Source: Planctomycetota bacterium (GTDB lineage Bacteria > Planctomycetota > Planctomycetia > Pirellulales > Thermoguttaceae). Taken from it: a stretch of 11,100 nt of DNA. The stretch is taken from positions 1 through 11,100 of the forward strand of contig DQVB01000620.1 in NCBI GenBank assembly GCA_015661985.1. Reading direction: 5' to 3'. Shown in pieces: positions 1 through 7,332 of this stretch (positions within the stretch are counted from its first letter, which is position 1; every line of letters starts with the position of its first letter). A model generated the notes under the pieces. It was not told the origin of the DNA and searched no databases. It worked only from the letters and a program-made list of their open reading frames with translations. The position numbers and the translations under genes are program-made.

Positions 1-195
1 GACGGCGGTCAACACGACCACGCCCCACAGCACACGGACCGGGTAGTCGTCCCGGCCTCGGCCGCGGGCCTGGCGCAGCCCTTCCAGCAGCTCCGTGTCA
101 GGGATAGTGGCCAGCAGTTCCTCGATGGTGACCAGGGCGGGGTGGTCTTCCAGTTCGTCCCAGGGGAAGAGGGGTTTTTGGATCGACACACGCAT
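1..195 (-). CDS. Transposase N-terminus (DUF772-like), cut by window edge
   Basis: The first 65 codons of an ORF that continues past the left edge of the window. The protein opens MRVSIQKPLFPWDELEDHPA and contains GLRQARGRGRDDYPVRVLWG at about residues 39-58. In my recollection a GRGRDDYPVR(A/V)xW block is characteristic of the DUF772-type N-terminal domain of IS1182/IS5-like or unclassified IS transposases, which lies ahead of a DDE catalytic domain. The catalytic part is not in the window, so completeness and activity cannot be judged. The ATG at 193-195 is preceded by GGAGG (minus strand, positions 204-208) at good spacing, which fixes the start. The element's terminal inverted repeat should lie between 209 and roughly 550, but it cannot be recognised without the other end. 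The exact IS family is uncertain. Confidence 0.75.
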   Translation of the reverse strand, partial: MRVSIQKPLFPWDELEDHPALVTIEELLATIPDTELLEGLRQARGRGRDDYPVRVLWGVVVLTAV

Positions 196-203
196 GGGCT
201 GTA

Positions 204-208
204 CCTCC
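204..208 (-). promoter_or_regulatory. Ribosome binding site of the transposase
   Basis: GGAGG on the minus strand, 8 nt upstream of the ATG at 193-195. It supports that start codon for the edge-truncated transposase. Confidence 0.6.
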
Positions 209-550
209 GTGGGATTGGGTGTGGCAGGTTAAGGGGTATGATACGCCGCAACCAACCCCCGCACCCTCCCCTGGTGGTCGAAAAATGCCAAAAACTCGCT
301 TCCCTGGGGCCAAATCACGGGAAAACCCGAGCCCCTGTGGGCAAGGCCCTTTTGGCCCCACCCTGAGCGCCCGCGATGACAAGCACTTACGAACAGCGCA
401 TTCGGCTCGTCCAAGCCCGATCACCGCCGAACCCGGTGGCGAACCTCCGCAGCCGTATTCGAGGGATCCACCCCCCTGCGCCCGGCGCGCCCTCAGAGGC
501 GGCGGACTACAGGGAAATTCTGCCGGATCCACCCCCTGCGCCCGGCGCGC
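209..550. other. Gene-free stretch between transposase and propeller gene
   Basis: About 340 bp without a credible gene. The ORFs here are short and have arginine/proline-rich, low-complexity translations typical of GC-rich non-coding DNA. It should hold the transposase promoter, one end of the IS, and the 3' end of the large minus-strand gene that stops at 551. A GC-rich direct repeat fills 464-554. I see no convincing intrinsic terminator: the best minus-strand candidate, GGCC-AAAAG-GGCC near 350-360, has only a 4-bp stem. Confidence 0.6.
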
Positions 551-554
551 TCAG
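464..554. repeat. Two copies of a ~30-bp GC-rich direct repeat
   Basis: Copy A spans 464-496 and copy B spans 525-554, 61 bp from start to start. Both run GGATCCA, a run of 5-6 C, then TGCGCCCGGCGCGC and end in TCAG. They differ only by short indels (six versus five C, and CCTCAG versus TCAG). The core GCGCCCGGCGC is an imperfect palindrome centred on CCG, so each copy could form a hairpin. Copy B overlaps the stop codon (551-553, minus strand) of the propeller gene. This could be a dispersed planctomycete intergenic repeat or a degenerate transcription-termination element. Its function is unknown. Confidence 0.7.
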
Positions 555-3500
555 CCACCGAAAAGGCGAACCTGCTTCTGGGCTGACTCCCCTGTGTCGG
601 CCCGGGCCCCAACGCCCAAGACGGACAGCGGCACGTACGCCTGACAGGTGGGCGTGTAGTTGCATTCACACCCGCCTGTGATGTCCGGCACGTTGAGCAG
701 ACCGTCGGCCGGAAAGAGGCTGTTGTAGCAGCCGGGCCGGACGTTCCACAACGAAGTGATCGACCGGGACGCCAGGTCGATGTAGGCGCAATTGGCCTTG
801 TAACGGGTGGTAACCAGGTTCTGGCTGGCCCTGATCCCCGTGCACCCGCGGCGTACCCAAGCCAGTGGCGGGGCTGTGCGCGAGCCGGTTTTCAAATCGA
901 AGGGGGTGAACTGTTCCACCGTCCCCCAGAGCAAGTGGTTGCCGACCAGCAGCAGTGGTTCGGGTACGGGCTTGGGCCGGTTCGGGTCCGGGGGCGGCGG
1001 TTCGGGCAACCTCCAGGCCAACGTCCCGTCCGCGGCGTGATAGACCGCCGACGCCGTGACCACTACGTCGGCCTCCGGACTATACCGCACCGGCAACCCG
1101 CTGGAGATTTCCCACAGCACTTGGCCGGAGCGGATGTCCAACGCCAAGGTCTTCGTGTCTCGGTCTTCCGTTTCGCCGCGCTGGCGGTTGACCAGTTCGG
1201 CGCAGAACACCTTGCCGCCGCCTGCGGCCAGAGAGAGCCGGGTCCGGCCCATCCGGTGTTTCCAGAGCAGGCGCCGCTCACGCCGATCGAAGCAGAGGAC
1301 GCACGGCCCTGCTTGCCCGATCAGATAGTCTTCCCAGACGCGCAGATCCACCCACGAGCCCGGCACGTCGTCAGGCAGCTCAACCTGAGACTGCTGTTTG
1401 CCCGTGGCCGGGTCGAGCACCGCACATATACGGCCACCGGTCACGTACAGGGCGTCGACCAGGGCCACCATCTGATCGGTGGGCCGGTGAGGGAAAGGCA
1501 ACGACCGCTGCCACAAGAGGCGGCCCGTGTAGGCGTCGGTGGCCACGAGTCTTTCGGATTTCACGAACACGCGCCCGCCAGCCACGCGGACCAACAGCGA
1601 GCCGGGTTTGCGGTGCCACCGCCGGCTCGCGTCGAACCAGAGCAGGGCCAGCGGGTGTCGCACGGCTCGATCAGAGGAGGCTCCCGTGTTGGCCGCGTCG
1701 GCCAGCTCGTGGGACCAATCGGCGGCCCCGCGCGGTGGGCCTTGACGTGCGACGACCAGCCACCGTCCGCGGCGTCCCACCGTCACGCCCGGGACGGCTT
1801 CGGTCACTTTCCGGGCCGTTTCGTCCGCGACCTCGTCGGGTACGGCAAAGCAGGCCTTCCCGCCGTAGGGCCGCAGCGCGCGGGCCACGGCCGCAAGCCC
1901 AGCGCGGGGATCGTCATCCAGAAGCTCGGCGGGCGCCTCGGACGTAATCAAGTTGGCCAAATACGGCGGCAGCGAGAACTCGCGCGGATGGCCCACGTGA
2001 ACGCTGGCCCTGATCCCATACACGCCCGCCTCGTCCAACCGGCGGCGAAGCCGCTCGACAAGGTCCGCGTCCTGGTCCACAGCGATTACGTAGAGTTGCG
2101 ATCCCTTGAGCAGCCCTTCCACCAGCTGGCCCGTTTCCAGCCCGAGCACAACGGCGTACCCCTCGGCGCCGGACAAACGGAGGATCTCTTCGGTCCGCTC
2201 GTGTGCCGCGCCCGTCGGGGCCGGCCATGCTGGGTGCGGCCTGTGCACGATCGGCCGCTGGCCGTCGGGTGGGCCGAAGGCGTAAATCTGGCCCTCACGC
2301 GTGCTGACAAACAGTTTGCCGTCGGCTGCCACGATCGAATGCGGCGTGCCTTGCAGGCTAGTTTGCCAAACCACCTGGGGCTTCTCGCCTTCGACCGGCA
2401 GCCGCACTGCCGCTACGGTCCCGGCCGCGCCCAGGTAGAGATGCGACCCAGCCTTGATGTGCACGCGCAGGGGCGAGTCCAGCCGCCAGAGCTCAGGAAG
2501 CTCGCCGCGCCACTTGTCCGGGAAATGATCGTTTTGCCGGTGCGGAGGGGCCTGGTCGGGTCGCCGCGGGACGAGTTTGACACGGGTGAGGTCATAGGCC
2601 ACGATCCCGCCGTCGTTGTCGTACAGGGCCGCCGGCGTCAGCACGGGCTGGCGGAACGGCCCCACGATCCCCTTCTGGTTGACCGGATCGATCCTCAGTC
2701 GCGTAAACCGGCCCGGATACAATAGCGGTTTGAAGTCGTTGGGCAGGCGTGGATCATTGAAGCTTTCATCGTTCGGCCGGCTCATGTCGTACAGGTCGCC
2801 GGTATGGCTGAGGAACCGCCCCACACCGGCCACAAACCACGAACCTTTAGGGAGCCCAATACGGCCGCCCCAACCCATCTGGTAATCGGCCAGTTCCCCG
2901 GTGCGAAGATCCAGAAACGCCGGCAGCTGGGCGCCACAGGGCACGGCCAACTTGTCCCCCAGTACGGCGAGATACCCCTGCGGCGTCAGCCCGGCATACT
3001 GGCCGATCCCGTGGTCCATGTTCGCCTGCGCGATGCGGTTGCTCCGGTCGTTTTTCCAGATGACCTTCCCCGACGCAGGGTCCAGGGCGTAGATGTACAC
3101 GCCTTCAGACGGCCACAGCCCGACGGCGAAATAGAGGACGCCGTCGGCCAATACCGGCCCGCCGCGCGCCGGCCACAAAGAAATCAACCGTCCGTTGCCC
3201 AGCAGCTTGCGATCCTCCCTTTCGGCCGGCAGCCCGCGGAACTTCCACAGGAGCCGTCCATCGGCCGCGGCCAGGCAGTACAGGTAACCGTCATCGGAAA
3301 CCACGTACACCTTGTCCCGCCAAGCCACCGGGGCAAAACGGATCGGCCCCCCCGCATAAAACCGCCATCGCTCCCGGCCCGTCTCCGTATCCAGAGCGGT
3401 CAGGCTGTCGGTGACCATGGAAGGGACGAAGAGCGTCTTGCCCGACACCACCGGTTCGTAGCTGGCATCGAACAACAGCCGCACCTGGATGGGAAAAGCC

Positions 3501-3676
3501 GGGCGAGGCTGCGGCAGCTGGCGCACCCAACGCAGTCCCAACTCAGCCGGGAGCTGCTCCGGCGAAGCCGCCGTACGTCCCGCGTCGTAACGGAACTGGG
3601 GCCAATCGCCCGCCACAACCACACCGGCCAACACCAGCCCCGCGATCACTGCGCCCCACCAACCATGTCGTCGCAT
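551..3676 (-). CDS. Secreted PQQ-like beta-propeller protein with inserted methyltransferase-like domain
   Basis: Encodes 1041 residues. An N-terminal signal peptide (MRRHGWWGAVIAGLVLAGVVVAG) leads into DWPQFRYDAGRT, the usual opening of PQQ-binding-like/BamB-type propellers. Repeats of the form 'ALDxxTGRxxW' recur through about 45-470 and 670-930. Between them, about 495-648, sits a Rossmann-like methyltransferase segment: YAVVLGLETGQLVEGL (motif I position), then VIAVDQDADLVERLRRRL (motif II) and PPYLANLITSE. The usual GDG of motif I is replaced by ETG, so SAM binding is uncertain. The second propeller opens with DWSHELADAANT. The C-terminus (about 945-1020) carries six cysteines, including GCECNYTPTC. 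Similar fusions occur in planctomycetes, but substrate and role are not established. An ATG at 3676 with GAGGAGG six bases upstream is preferred over the GTG one codon earlier, which would be too close to that site. The gene appears monocistronic. An enzymatic PQQ role is not supported. Confidence 0.88.
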   Translation of the reverse strand: MRRHGWWGAVIAGLVLAGVVVAGDWPQFRYDAGRTAASPEQLPAELGLRWVRQLPQPRPAFPIQVRLLFDASYEPVVSGKTLFVPSMVTDSLTALDTETGRERWRFYAGGPIRFAPVAWRDKVYVVSDDGYLYCLAAADGRLLWKFRGLPAEREDRKLLGNGRLISLWPARGGPVLADGVLYFAVGLWPSEGVYIYALDPASGKVIWKNDRSNRIAQANMDHGIGQYAGLTPQGYLAVLGDKLAVPCGAQLPAFLDLRTGELADYQMGWGGRIGLPKGSWFVAGVGRFLSHTGDLYDMSRPNDESFNDPRLPNDFKPLLYPGRFTRLRIDPVNQKGIVGPFRQPVLTPAALYDNDGGIVAYDLTRVKLVPRRPDQAPPHRQNDHFPDKWRGELPELWRLDSPLRVHIKAGSHLYLGAAGTVAAVRLPVEGEKPQVVWQTSLQGTPHSIVAADGKLFVSTREGQIYAFGPPDGQRPIVHRPHPAWPAPTGAAHERTEEILRLSGAEGYAVVLGLETGQLVEGLLKGSQLYVIAVDQDADLVERLRRRLDEAGVYGIRASVHVGHPREFSLPPYLANLITSEAPAELLDDDPRAGLAAVARALRPYGGKACFAVPDEVADETARKVTEAVPGVTVGRRGRWLVVARQGPPRGAADWSHELADAANTGASSDRAVRHPLALLWFDASRRWHRKPGSLLVRVAGGRVFVKSERLVATDAYTGRLLWQRSLPFPHRPTDQMVALVDALYVTGGRICAVLDPATGKQQSQVELPDDVPGSWVDLRVWEDYLIGQAGPCVLCFDRRERRLLWKHRMGRTRLSLAAGGGKVFCAELVNRQRGETEDRDTKTLALDIRSGQVLWEISSGLPVRYSPEADVVVTASAVYHAADGTLAWRLPEPPPPDPNRPKPVPEPLLLVGNHLLWGTVEQFTPFDLKTGSRTAPPLAWVRRGCTGIRASQNLVTTRYKANCAYIDLASRSITSLWNVRPGCYNSLFPADGLLNVPDITGGCECNYTPTCQAYVPLSVLGVGARADTGESAQKQVRLFGG

Positions 3677-3682
3677 CACTGG

Positions 3683-3689
3683 CCTCCTC
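3683..3689 (-). promoter_or_regulatory. Ribosome binding site deciding the propeller gene start
   Basis: GAGGAGG on the minus strand lies 6 nt upstream of the ATG at 3674-3676 but only 3 nt from the in-frame GTG at 3677-3679. The ATG is therefore the likelier start. Confidence 0.6.
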
Positions 3690-3714
3690 GCACCTGGAGA
3701 TCAAAACCCCTTGC

Positions 3715-3739
3715 CCTATAAACCAAACAAGCCAAACAA
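3715..3739 (-). promoter_or_regulatory. Candidate -10 with tandem TTGTTTGG sites
   Basis: On the minus strand, TATAGG (positions 3715-3720) resembles a -10 box about 40 nt upstream of the propeller gene start. Immediately upstream are two direct copies of TTGTTTGG (3723-3730 and 3732-3739), 9 bp apart. There is no good -35 hexamer at normal spacing. The tandem sites could be an activator-binding site in place of a -35, or chance low complexity. Weak evidence. Confidence 0.3.
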
Positions 3740-4309
3740 ATCCGGGTGCAAGACGTCCGGTCTTCCGAGACACCATTGGGAAAGACCAAGGTGGCCCCGT
3801 CCACCTGCGACCCGATGCTGTTTTGGGAGCGTGAACGTCCTGCGCGGACGCAGGGCGATGATAGCAGCTGTGCCGAAAGGATTCCATAGGTTGCCGTGTG
3901 CGACGAACGAGAATGCCAGGCGCCTCGGCCGCCCGACCCCGGCAACGGCTGCCTGCGATCGAGAGAATCCCAGGAAAAACGGACTCACCGGCACCTGAGC
4001 CCTTTCTCGTCTTTGCCTAGCCTGTTTGGTCGCAGGAAGTTACGTACAGCCCGCCCGGCTGGCATCCGAAGCCGGAACACGGGTTGACTGACATCTGTTT
4101 TTGCGGAGAATGCGGCCAGACTTTCATCCGTGTTCTTCGACATCATCGCCCCTGCCTGAGAAGAACCGCCGGGAAGTGGCCATCCCGGACGAACGGCTCT
4201 CCAAACCGTCACTTCGGCGTGCGGCTGGTTGTGCTGCCATCATGCCGGTTTTGTATTTTGCCCAGTCTGGCTCGTCTTCCTTTCCTGTTTGCGTCTGGGG
4301 TTCCCAGCC
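3740..4309. other. Long divergent intergenic region
   Basis: About 570 bp between the propeller gene (minus) and the GlmU-like gene (plus), with no credible coding sequence. Short plus-strand ORFs at 3711-3998 and 4101-4355 translate to low-complexity or compositionally odd peptides without recognisable domains. It contains one sigma70-like candidate at 4084-4111. I see no tRNA, riboswitch or strong hairpin. Confidence 0.55.
4084..4111 (+). promoter_or_regulatory. Candidate sigma70-type promoter upstream of GlmU-like gene
   Basis: TTGACT at 4084-4089 matches 5 of 6 bases of the -35 consensus. After a 16-bp spacer comes GAGAAT at 4106-4111, matching 4 of 6 bases of the -10. It would give a leader of roughly 190 nt before the ATG at 4310. 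Consensus match only, in a phylum whose promoters are not well defined. Confidence 0.3.
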
Positions 4310-5551
4310 ATGGTGTCTGTTTTGTTGTTTGAGGACGAAACCGTGGGTCGGTTGAACCCGGTGACTTTGGCCAAACCGGCGTTTGCCGTCACCTGCGGCG
4401 GGTACCGGCTGATCGACCTGGTGGAGCGTCTGGACCCGTCGTGGCGAGCGATCGTGCGGCCTCACCTGCGCGGCGTGGTGGCCGAGGATTTTCCACACGC
4501 CACCGGCGCCGGGGCCGAGGCGAACGGGCCGGTGCTGGCGGTCAATGCCAGGCTGTTGCCGCGCGCTGGAATTCTGGCTTGGCTGCGGCACGTGGCCGAT
4601 CGAGGCCGGCCGGTAGTGGTGGTGAGTTCCGGTGGCGACGTGGTCTGTGCGCTGCTGCCGGCCGGGCGGTCGCCGTCTTGGGATTCTGACCCGGCCCGGC
4701 TCAGCAGATCGCTGGATGACCTGCCCCGGGAGGAGGCCGGCAGCGAGGCGATACTGCTCAAATATCCCCACGACCTGTTGGCGCACCATCGGGACTCCTT
4801 CCGAGAGAATCTGGACGATCGCCTGGCCAGTGGTCGGTATCGGGAAATCGCCGATGGCCTCTTCGCTGCCCCCGGGGCGGTGCTGGGTCAGCACGTGGTT
4901 ACCGACACGCGGGAGGGCCCCGTGGTGTTGGACCACGGCGCCCAGATCGGGCCCTATACGCTTCTGGAGGGCCCGGTCTACGTGGGGCCCCATTCGCGGG
5001 TGATCGAGCATTCAGCCCTCAAGGACGGTGTGGCTGTGGGGCACACGTGCAAGATCGGCGGGGAGGTGGAAGCCTCGATCATCGAGCCCTACACGAACAA
5101 ACAGCACCACGGGTTCCTGGGGCACAGCTACTTGGGCAGTTGGATCAACCTCGGCGCCGGCACGTCCAACAGCGACCTGAAGAACACGTACGGCAACGTG
5201 ACCATGGAGTACGACGGGCGGCGCGTGCCCACTGGGATGCAGTTCGTCGGCTGCATCATGGGCGACTACGCCAAGACGGCCGTGAATACGAGCATCTTTA
5301 CGGGCAAAACGATCGGCGTCTGCACCATGGTATACGGGTTCGTCACGACAAACGTACCCAGCTTTGTCAACTATGCCCGCTCCTTCGGCCAAGTAACCGA
5401 GGTGCCCGACGAAGTGATGATTGCCAGCCAAGCGAGGATGTTCAAACGCCGGAACGTCGTCCAACGGGCTTGCGACATCCAACTGCTGCGCGATATCCAC
5501 GTGCTCACCCGGCACGAACGCCGGCTGGCCAACGAGCCCCTCTCGTTCTGA
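4310..5551 (+). CDS. GlmU-family sugar nucleotidyltransferase/acetyltransferase (alternative bacterial type)
   Basis: Encodes 413 residues. The start MVSVLLFEDETVGRLNPVTL resembles the alternative GlmU type known from Bacteroidetes and planctomycetes (recalled as TIGR03991), which opens with a 'LxPxTxxRPv' motif instead of the classical LAAGxGTRM loop. The N-terminal half (about 1-150) is the divergent nucleotidyltransferase region. From about 186 to 351 a left-handed beta-helix with hexapeptide repeats is visible. It includes NKQHHGFLGHSYLG and WINLGAGTSNSDLKNTYGN at about 263-296, matching the GlmU acetyltransferase site, with His266/267 near the catalytic histidine position. The expected role is synthesis of UDP-N-acetylglucosamine or a related activated sugar for the envelope, in the cytoplasm. 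The ATG at 4310 is preferred over an upstream TTG at 4229, because the extra 27 residues look unrelated. The preceding GGGG makes only a weak ribosome site. Confidence 0.85.
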   Translation: MVSVLLFEDETVGRLNPVTLAKPAFAVTCGGYRLIDLVERLDPSWRAIVRPHLRGVVAEDFPHATGAGAEANGPVLAVNARLLPRAGILAWLRHVADRGRPVVVVSSGGDVVCALLPAGRSPSWDSDPARLSRSLDDLPREEAGSEAILLKYPHDLLAHHRDSFRENLDDRLASGRYREIADGLFAAPGAVLGQHVVTDTREGPVVLDHGAQIGPYTLLEGPVYVGPHSRVIEHSALKDGVAVGHTCKIGGEVEASIIEPYTNKQHHGFLGHSYLGSWINLGAGTSNSDLKNTYGNVTMEYDGRRVPTGMQFVGCIMGDYAKTAVNTSIFTGKTIGVCTMVYGFVTTNVPSFVNYARSFGQVTEVPDEVMIASQARMFKRRNVVQRACDIQLLRDIHVLTRHERRLANEPLSF

Positions 5552-5657
5552 CGCCGCAAACGCCCCGGCGCGGCCGCACAACCGCTGCCGTGGTGACGCT
5601 CATCCTGACCCGCCCCGGGTAATGCGCCGGACACAACCTTCCCTGCGCCCGATCCCC

Positions 5658-5876
5658 TCACGCCTTTTTCTTCCGCTCGGATTTGAGGGCCCACCGCCAA
5701 GGGGTCAAGGCGCCTGTGCCCACGCCGACCAGAAACGTTACTAGCAGCAACAGCGCTTTGGGCATGGGGACGCGGGCCACCAGCAGATTCACTTCCACGT
5801 TCTCCCAGTTGGCCATCACGGCGACGAGAATAAGAATCAGCAAAACGCCCACAAGGACGAGTTTGATCTTGCTCAT
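5658..5876 (-). CDS. Small LapA-domain (DUF1049) membrane protein
   Basis: Encodes 72 residues. The pattern is that of the lipopolysaccharide assembly protein A domain. A first membrane segment (about 5-22, KLVLVGVLLILILVAVMA) is followed by a short NWENVEVNLL beta-like stretch typical of the family (usually NxxxVxlxll). A second membrane segment (about 41-60) and a basic tail KSERKKKA follow. In proteobacteria LapA partners LapB in controlling LpxC turnover. No partner is visible here, so the role in this organism is open. The ATG at 5874-5876 has GGGAG (minus strand, 5884-5888) at 7 nt, which rules out the longer upstream reading. The gene is convergent with the GlmU-like gene (106 bp gap) and divergent from the deacetylase. 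Confidence 0.82.
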   Translation of the reverse strand: MSKIKLVLVGVLLILILVAVMANWENVEVNLLVARVPMPKALLLLVTFLVGVGTGALTPWRWALKSERKKKA

Positions 5877-5883
5877 GGTCAGG

Positions 5884-5888
5884 CTCCC
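5884..5888 (-). promoter_or_regulatory. Ribosome binding site of the LapA-domain gene
   Basis: GGGAG on the minus strand, 7 nt upstream of the ATG at 5874-5876. It selects this start over an upstream in-frame extension lacking domain similarity. Confidence 0.6.
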
Positions 5889-6144
5889 TTGTTCGAACCG
5901 AGCGGGCCTTGTGAACGTGGCCAGTCTACCGCCGCCGGCCCCGGTACACAAGCCGCACGACGCCGGCCATCGCCCTCGTCCCGTTCGGGGCATAAGGACA
6001 CCTGTGCAGCCTGGACCGTTGCCGCCGTTGGGCTCGCCAGCTTATGATTGCTGCTGGATTTGGTCGAACGGCGCCGCGACCCGGCCGCGGGCGTCGGCGG
6101 AGCCGGTGGTGGCCTGAGTGTGCCAGTAGTCCCTTTGGAAAGAT

Positions 6145-6149
6145 GGGAG
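6145..6149 (+). promoter_or_regulatory. Ribosome binding site of the deacetylase
   Basis: GGGAG lies 8 nt upstream of the ATG at 6158 and is immediately followed by a signal-peptide coding sequence. This settles the start among several in-frame options. Confidence 0.6.
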
Positions 6150-6157
6150 TTGAAACG

Positions 6158-7231
6158 ATGAAGCTACGATGGGTGATGGCGTCCTGGGTGGTCGGCTTGT
6201 GGGCACTTTGCACGGTGTGGCTTCGGGCGGGCGAGCCGCCAGAGCAATCGCGCTGGCTGATCCTCCACGCCGATGACGCAGGCATGTGCCATTCGGCAAA
6301 CATGGGAACGATCAAGGCCATGGAGGATGGGATTGTCTCCTCGGCCAGTATCATGGTGCCTTGCCCTTGGTTTGTCGAATTCGCCGAGTACGCCCGGGCC
6401 CACCCGGAAGGGGATTACGGCATCCATCTGACGCTCAACTGTGAGTGGAAACGCTATCGGTGGGGCCCCGTCGCGCCGCAAGACAAGGTCCCCAGTTTGG
6501 TGGACGAGCAAGGTTACCTGTGGAAGAGCGTTCGTCAGGTGGCTAAGCATGCTCGGGTTGAAGAGGTGGGCATTGAGCTGCGGGCTCAGATCGATCGGGC
6601 ACGGCAATTCGGTATTCCCCTGAGCCATCTGGACACCCACATGGGCGCCCTGGTGAGCAGGCCCGACCTACTGGAGCTCTACGTGCGCCTGGGAATCCAG
6701 TACGACCTGCCCGTATTGATCATCCGTCGCGCGACCGGACCAGCGGCCCGGGAATATCCTGTGTTGGCCGAGCGGGGCGCGGCGCTGGTCAAGTTGCTGG
6801 AACAGCACGGGCTCCCGGTGCTGGACAACCTGGTCCAGTTCTACGGGGGCGAAGGCTACGTCGAGCGACGGAAAACGTACCTCCAGGCCCTGGCCGGCCT
6901 GCCCCCGGGTGTCAGCCAGCTGATCGTGCACTGTGACTACGACAACCAAGAACTGCGGGCCATCACCGAAAGCGCCGCCCGGCGTGACGCCGATCGGAGG
7001 ATCTTCACCGACCCCAAGGTGGCTGCGGAAATAGAACGGATGGGCATCACCATCATCAATTGGAAGAAGTTCCGTCAACTGGCCGCCCTGCGTGCAGCCC
7101 AGCGCCGGGCCGCTGGGCCGCGGCCCCTGCGCGATGAGTGGGTGGCTGCAGGCAGTCTGGGAAGTGCAAACCAAGGCACTCAGCGGACGCCAGGCTCGCG
7201 GCCTTCTGCGCGCATACCGGTCGCCTGGTGA
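6158..7231 (+). CDS. Secreted YdjC/ChbG-HpnK family carbohydrate deacetylase
   Basis: Encodes 357 residues. A signal peptide (about 1-24, MKLRWVMASWVVGLWALCTV...LRAG) precedes a YdjC-type TIM-barrel fold. Metal and catalytic residues typical of the family are visible: LILHADDAGMCHSAN (Asp39/Asp40), GIHLTL (His90) and HLDTHMGAL (His157, His161). The family removes acetyl groups from chito-oligosaccharides (ChbG) or related amides (HpnK). The substrate here is not known, and export suggests an extracytoplasmic glycan. The domain appears to end near NWKKFRQL (about 301-308). The last 45-50 residues are Arg/Ala/Gly/Pro-rich with no family similarity that I can see, a probable disordered tail. ATG 6158 has GGGAG 8 nt upstream, so the longer reading from 6044 is rejected. 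The gene seems monocistronic. Confidence 0.88.
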   Translation: MKLRWVMASWVVGLWALCTVWLRAGEPPEQSRWLILHADDAGMCHSANMGTIKAMEDGIVSSASIMVPCPWFVEFAEYARAHPEGDYGIHLTLNCEWKRYRWGPVAPQDKVPSLVDEQGYLWKSVRQVAKHARVEEVGIELRAQIDRARQFGIPLSHLDTHMGALVSRPDLLELYVRLGIQYDLPVLIIRRATGPAAREYPVLAERGAALVKLLEQHGLPVLDNLVQFYGGEGYVERRKTYLQALAGLPPGVSQLIVHCDYDNQELRAITESAARRDADRRIFTDPKVAAEIERMGITIINWKKFRQLAALRAAQRRAAGPRPLRDEWVAAGSLGSANQGTQRTPGSRPSARIPVAW

Positions 7232-7271
7232 GAGGCCAGGTGCCGTGAACCCCACCCCCGTTCTGAAGAGC

Positions 7272-7298
7272 CACACCTCGGGGCTCGGCTGGGGTGTG
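7272..7298. terminator. Candidate hairpin between convergent genes
   Basis: CACACC at 7272-7277 pairs with GGTGTG at 7293-7298 across a 15-nt GC-rich loop. It sits between the convergent stops of the deacetylase (7231) and the hemerythrin-like gene (7333). It could serve both as a terminator, but there is no U-tract on either strand, so the evidence is mostly positional. Confidence 0.3.
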
Positions 7299-7332
7299 CC
7301 AGCCTGGTCACAGAGTGGCGGCCGACGGTGGT

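Noticed and set aside
935..2725. 596-codon open frame on the plus strand, antisense to the propeller gene
   Set aside because: The translation is Arg/His/Pro/Gly-rich without domains or repeats, whereas the opposite strand reads as a coherent propeller protein. Long antisense frames are expected in GC-rich genes.
2804..3721. 305-codon plus-strand frame opposite the N-terminal part of the propeller gene
   Set aside because: Same reasons: low-complexity basic composition, no recognisable domain, no good ribosome site.
4229..4309. N-terminal extension of the GlmU-like protein from a TTG codon
   Set aside because: The extra 27 residues are Cys/Phe/Leu-rich and unlike the family. The ATG at 4310 begins right at the conserved N-terminus.
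4124..5011. 295-codon minus-strand frame opposite the GlmU-like gene
   Set aside because: Composition rich in His, Gln, Arg and Pro. The plus strand has a clear hexapeptide-repeat protein.
5608..5620. ACCC-GCCCC-GGGT as a terminator between the convergent GlmU-like and LapA-domain genes
   Set aside because: The stem is only 4 bp and there is no T-tract on either side.
5889..5900. GTTCGAA resembling a tRNA T-loop
   Set aside because: No flanking stems or cloverleaf could be built. It lies in the leader of the LapA-domain gene.
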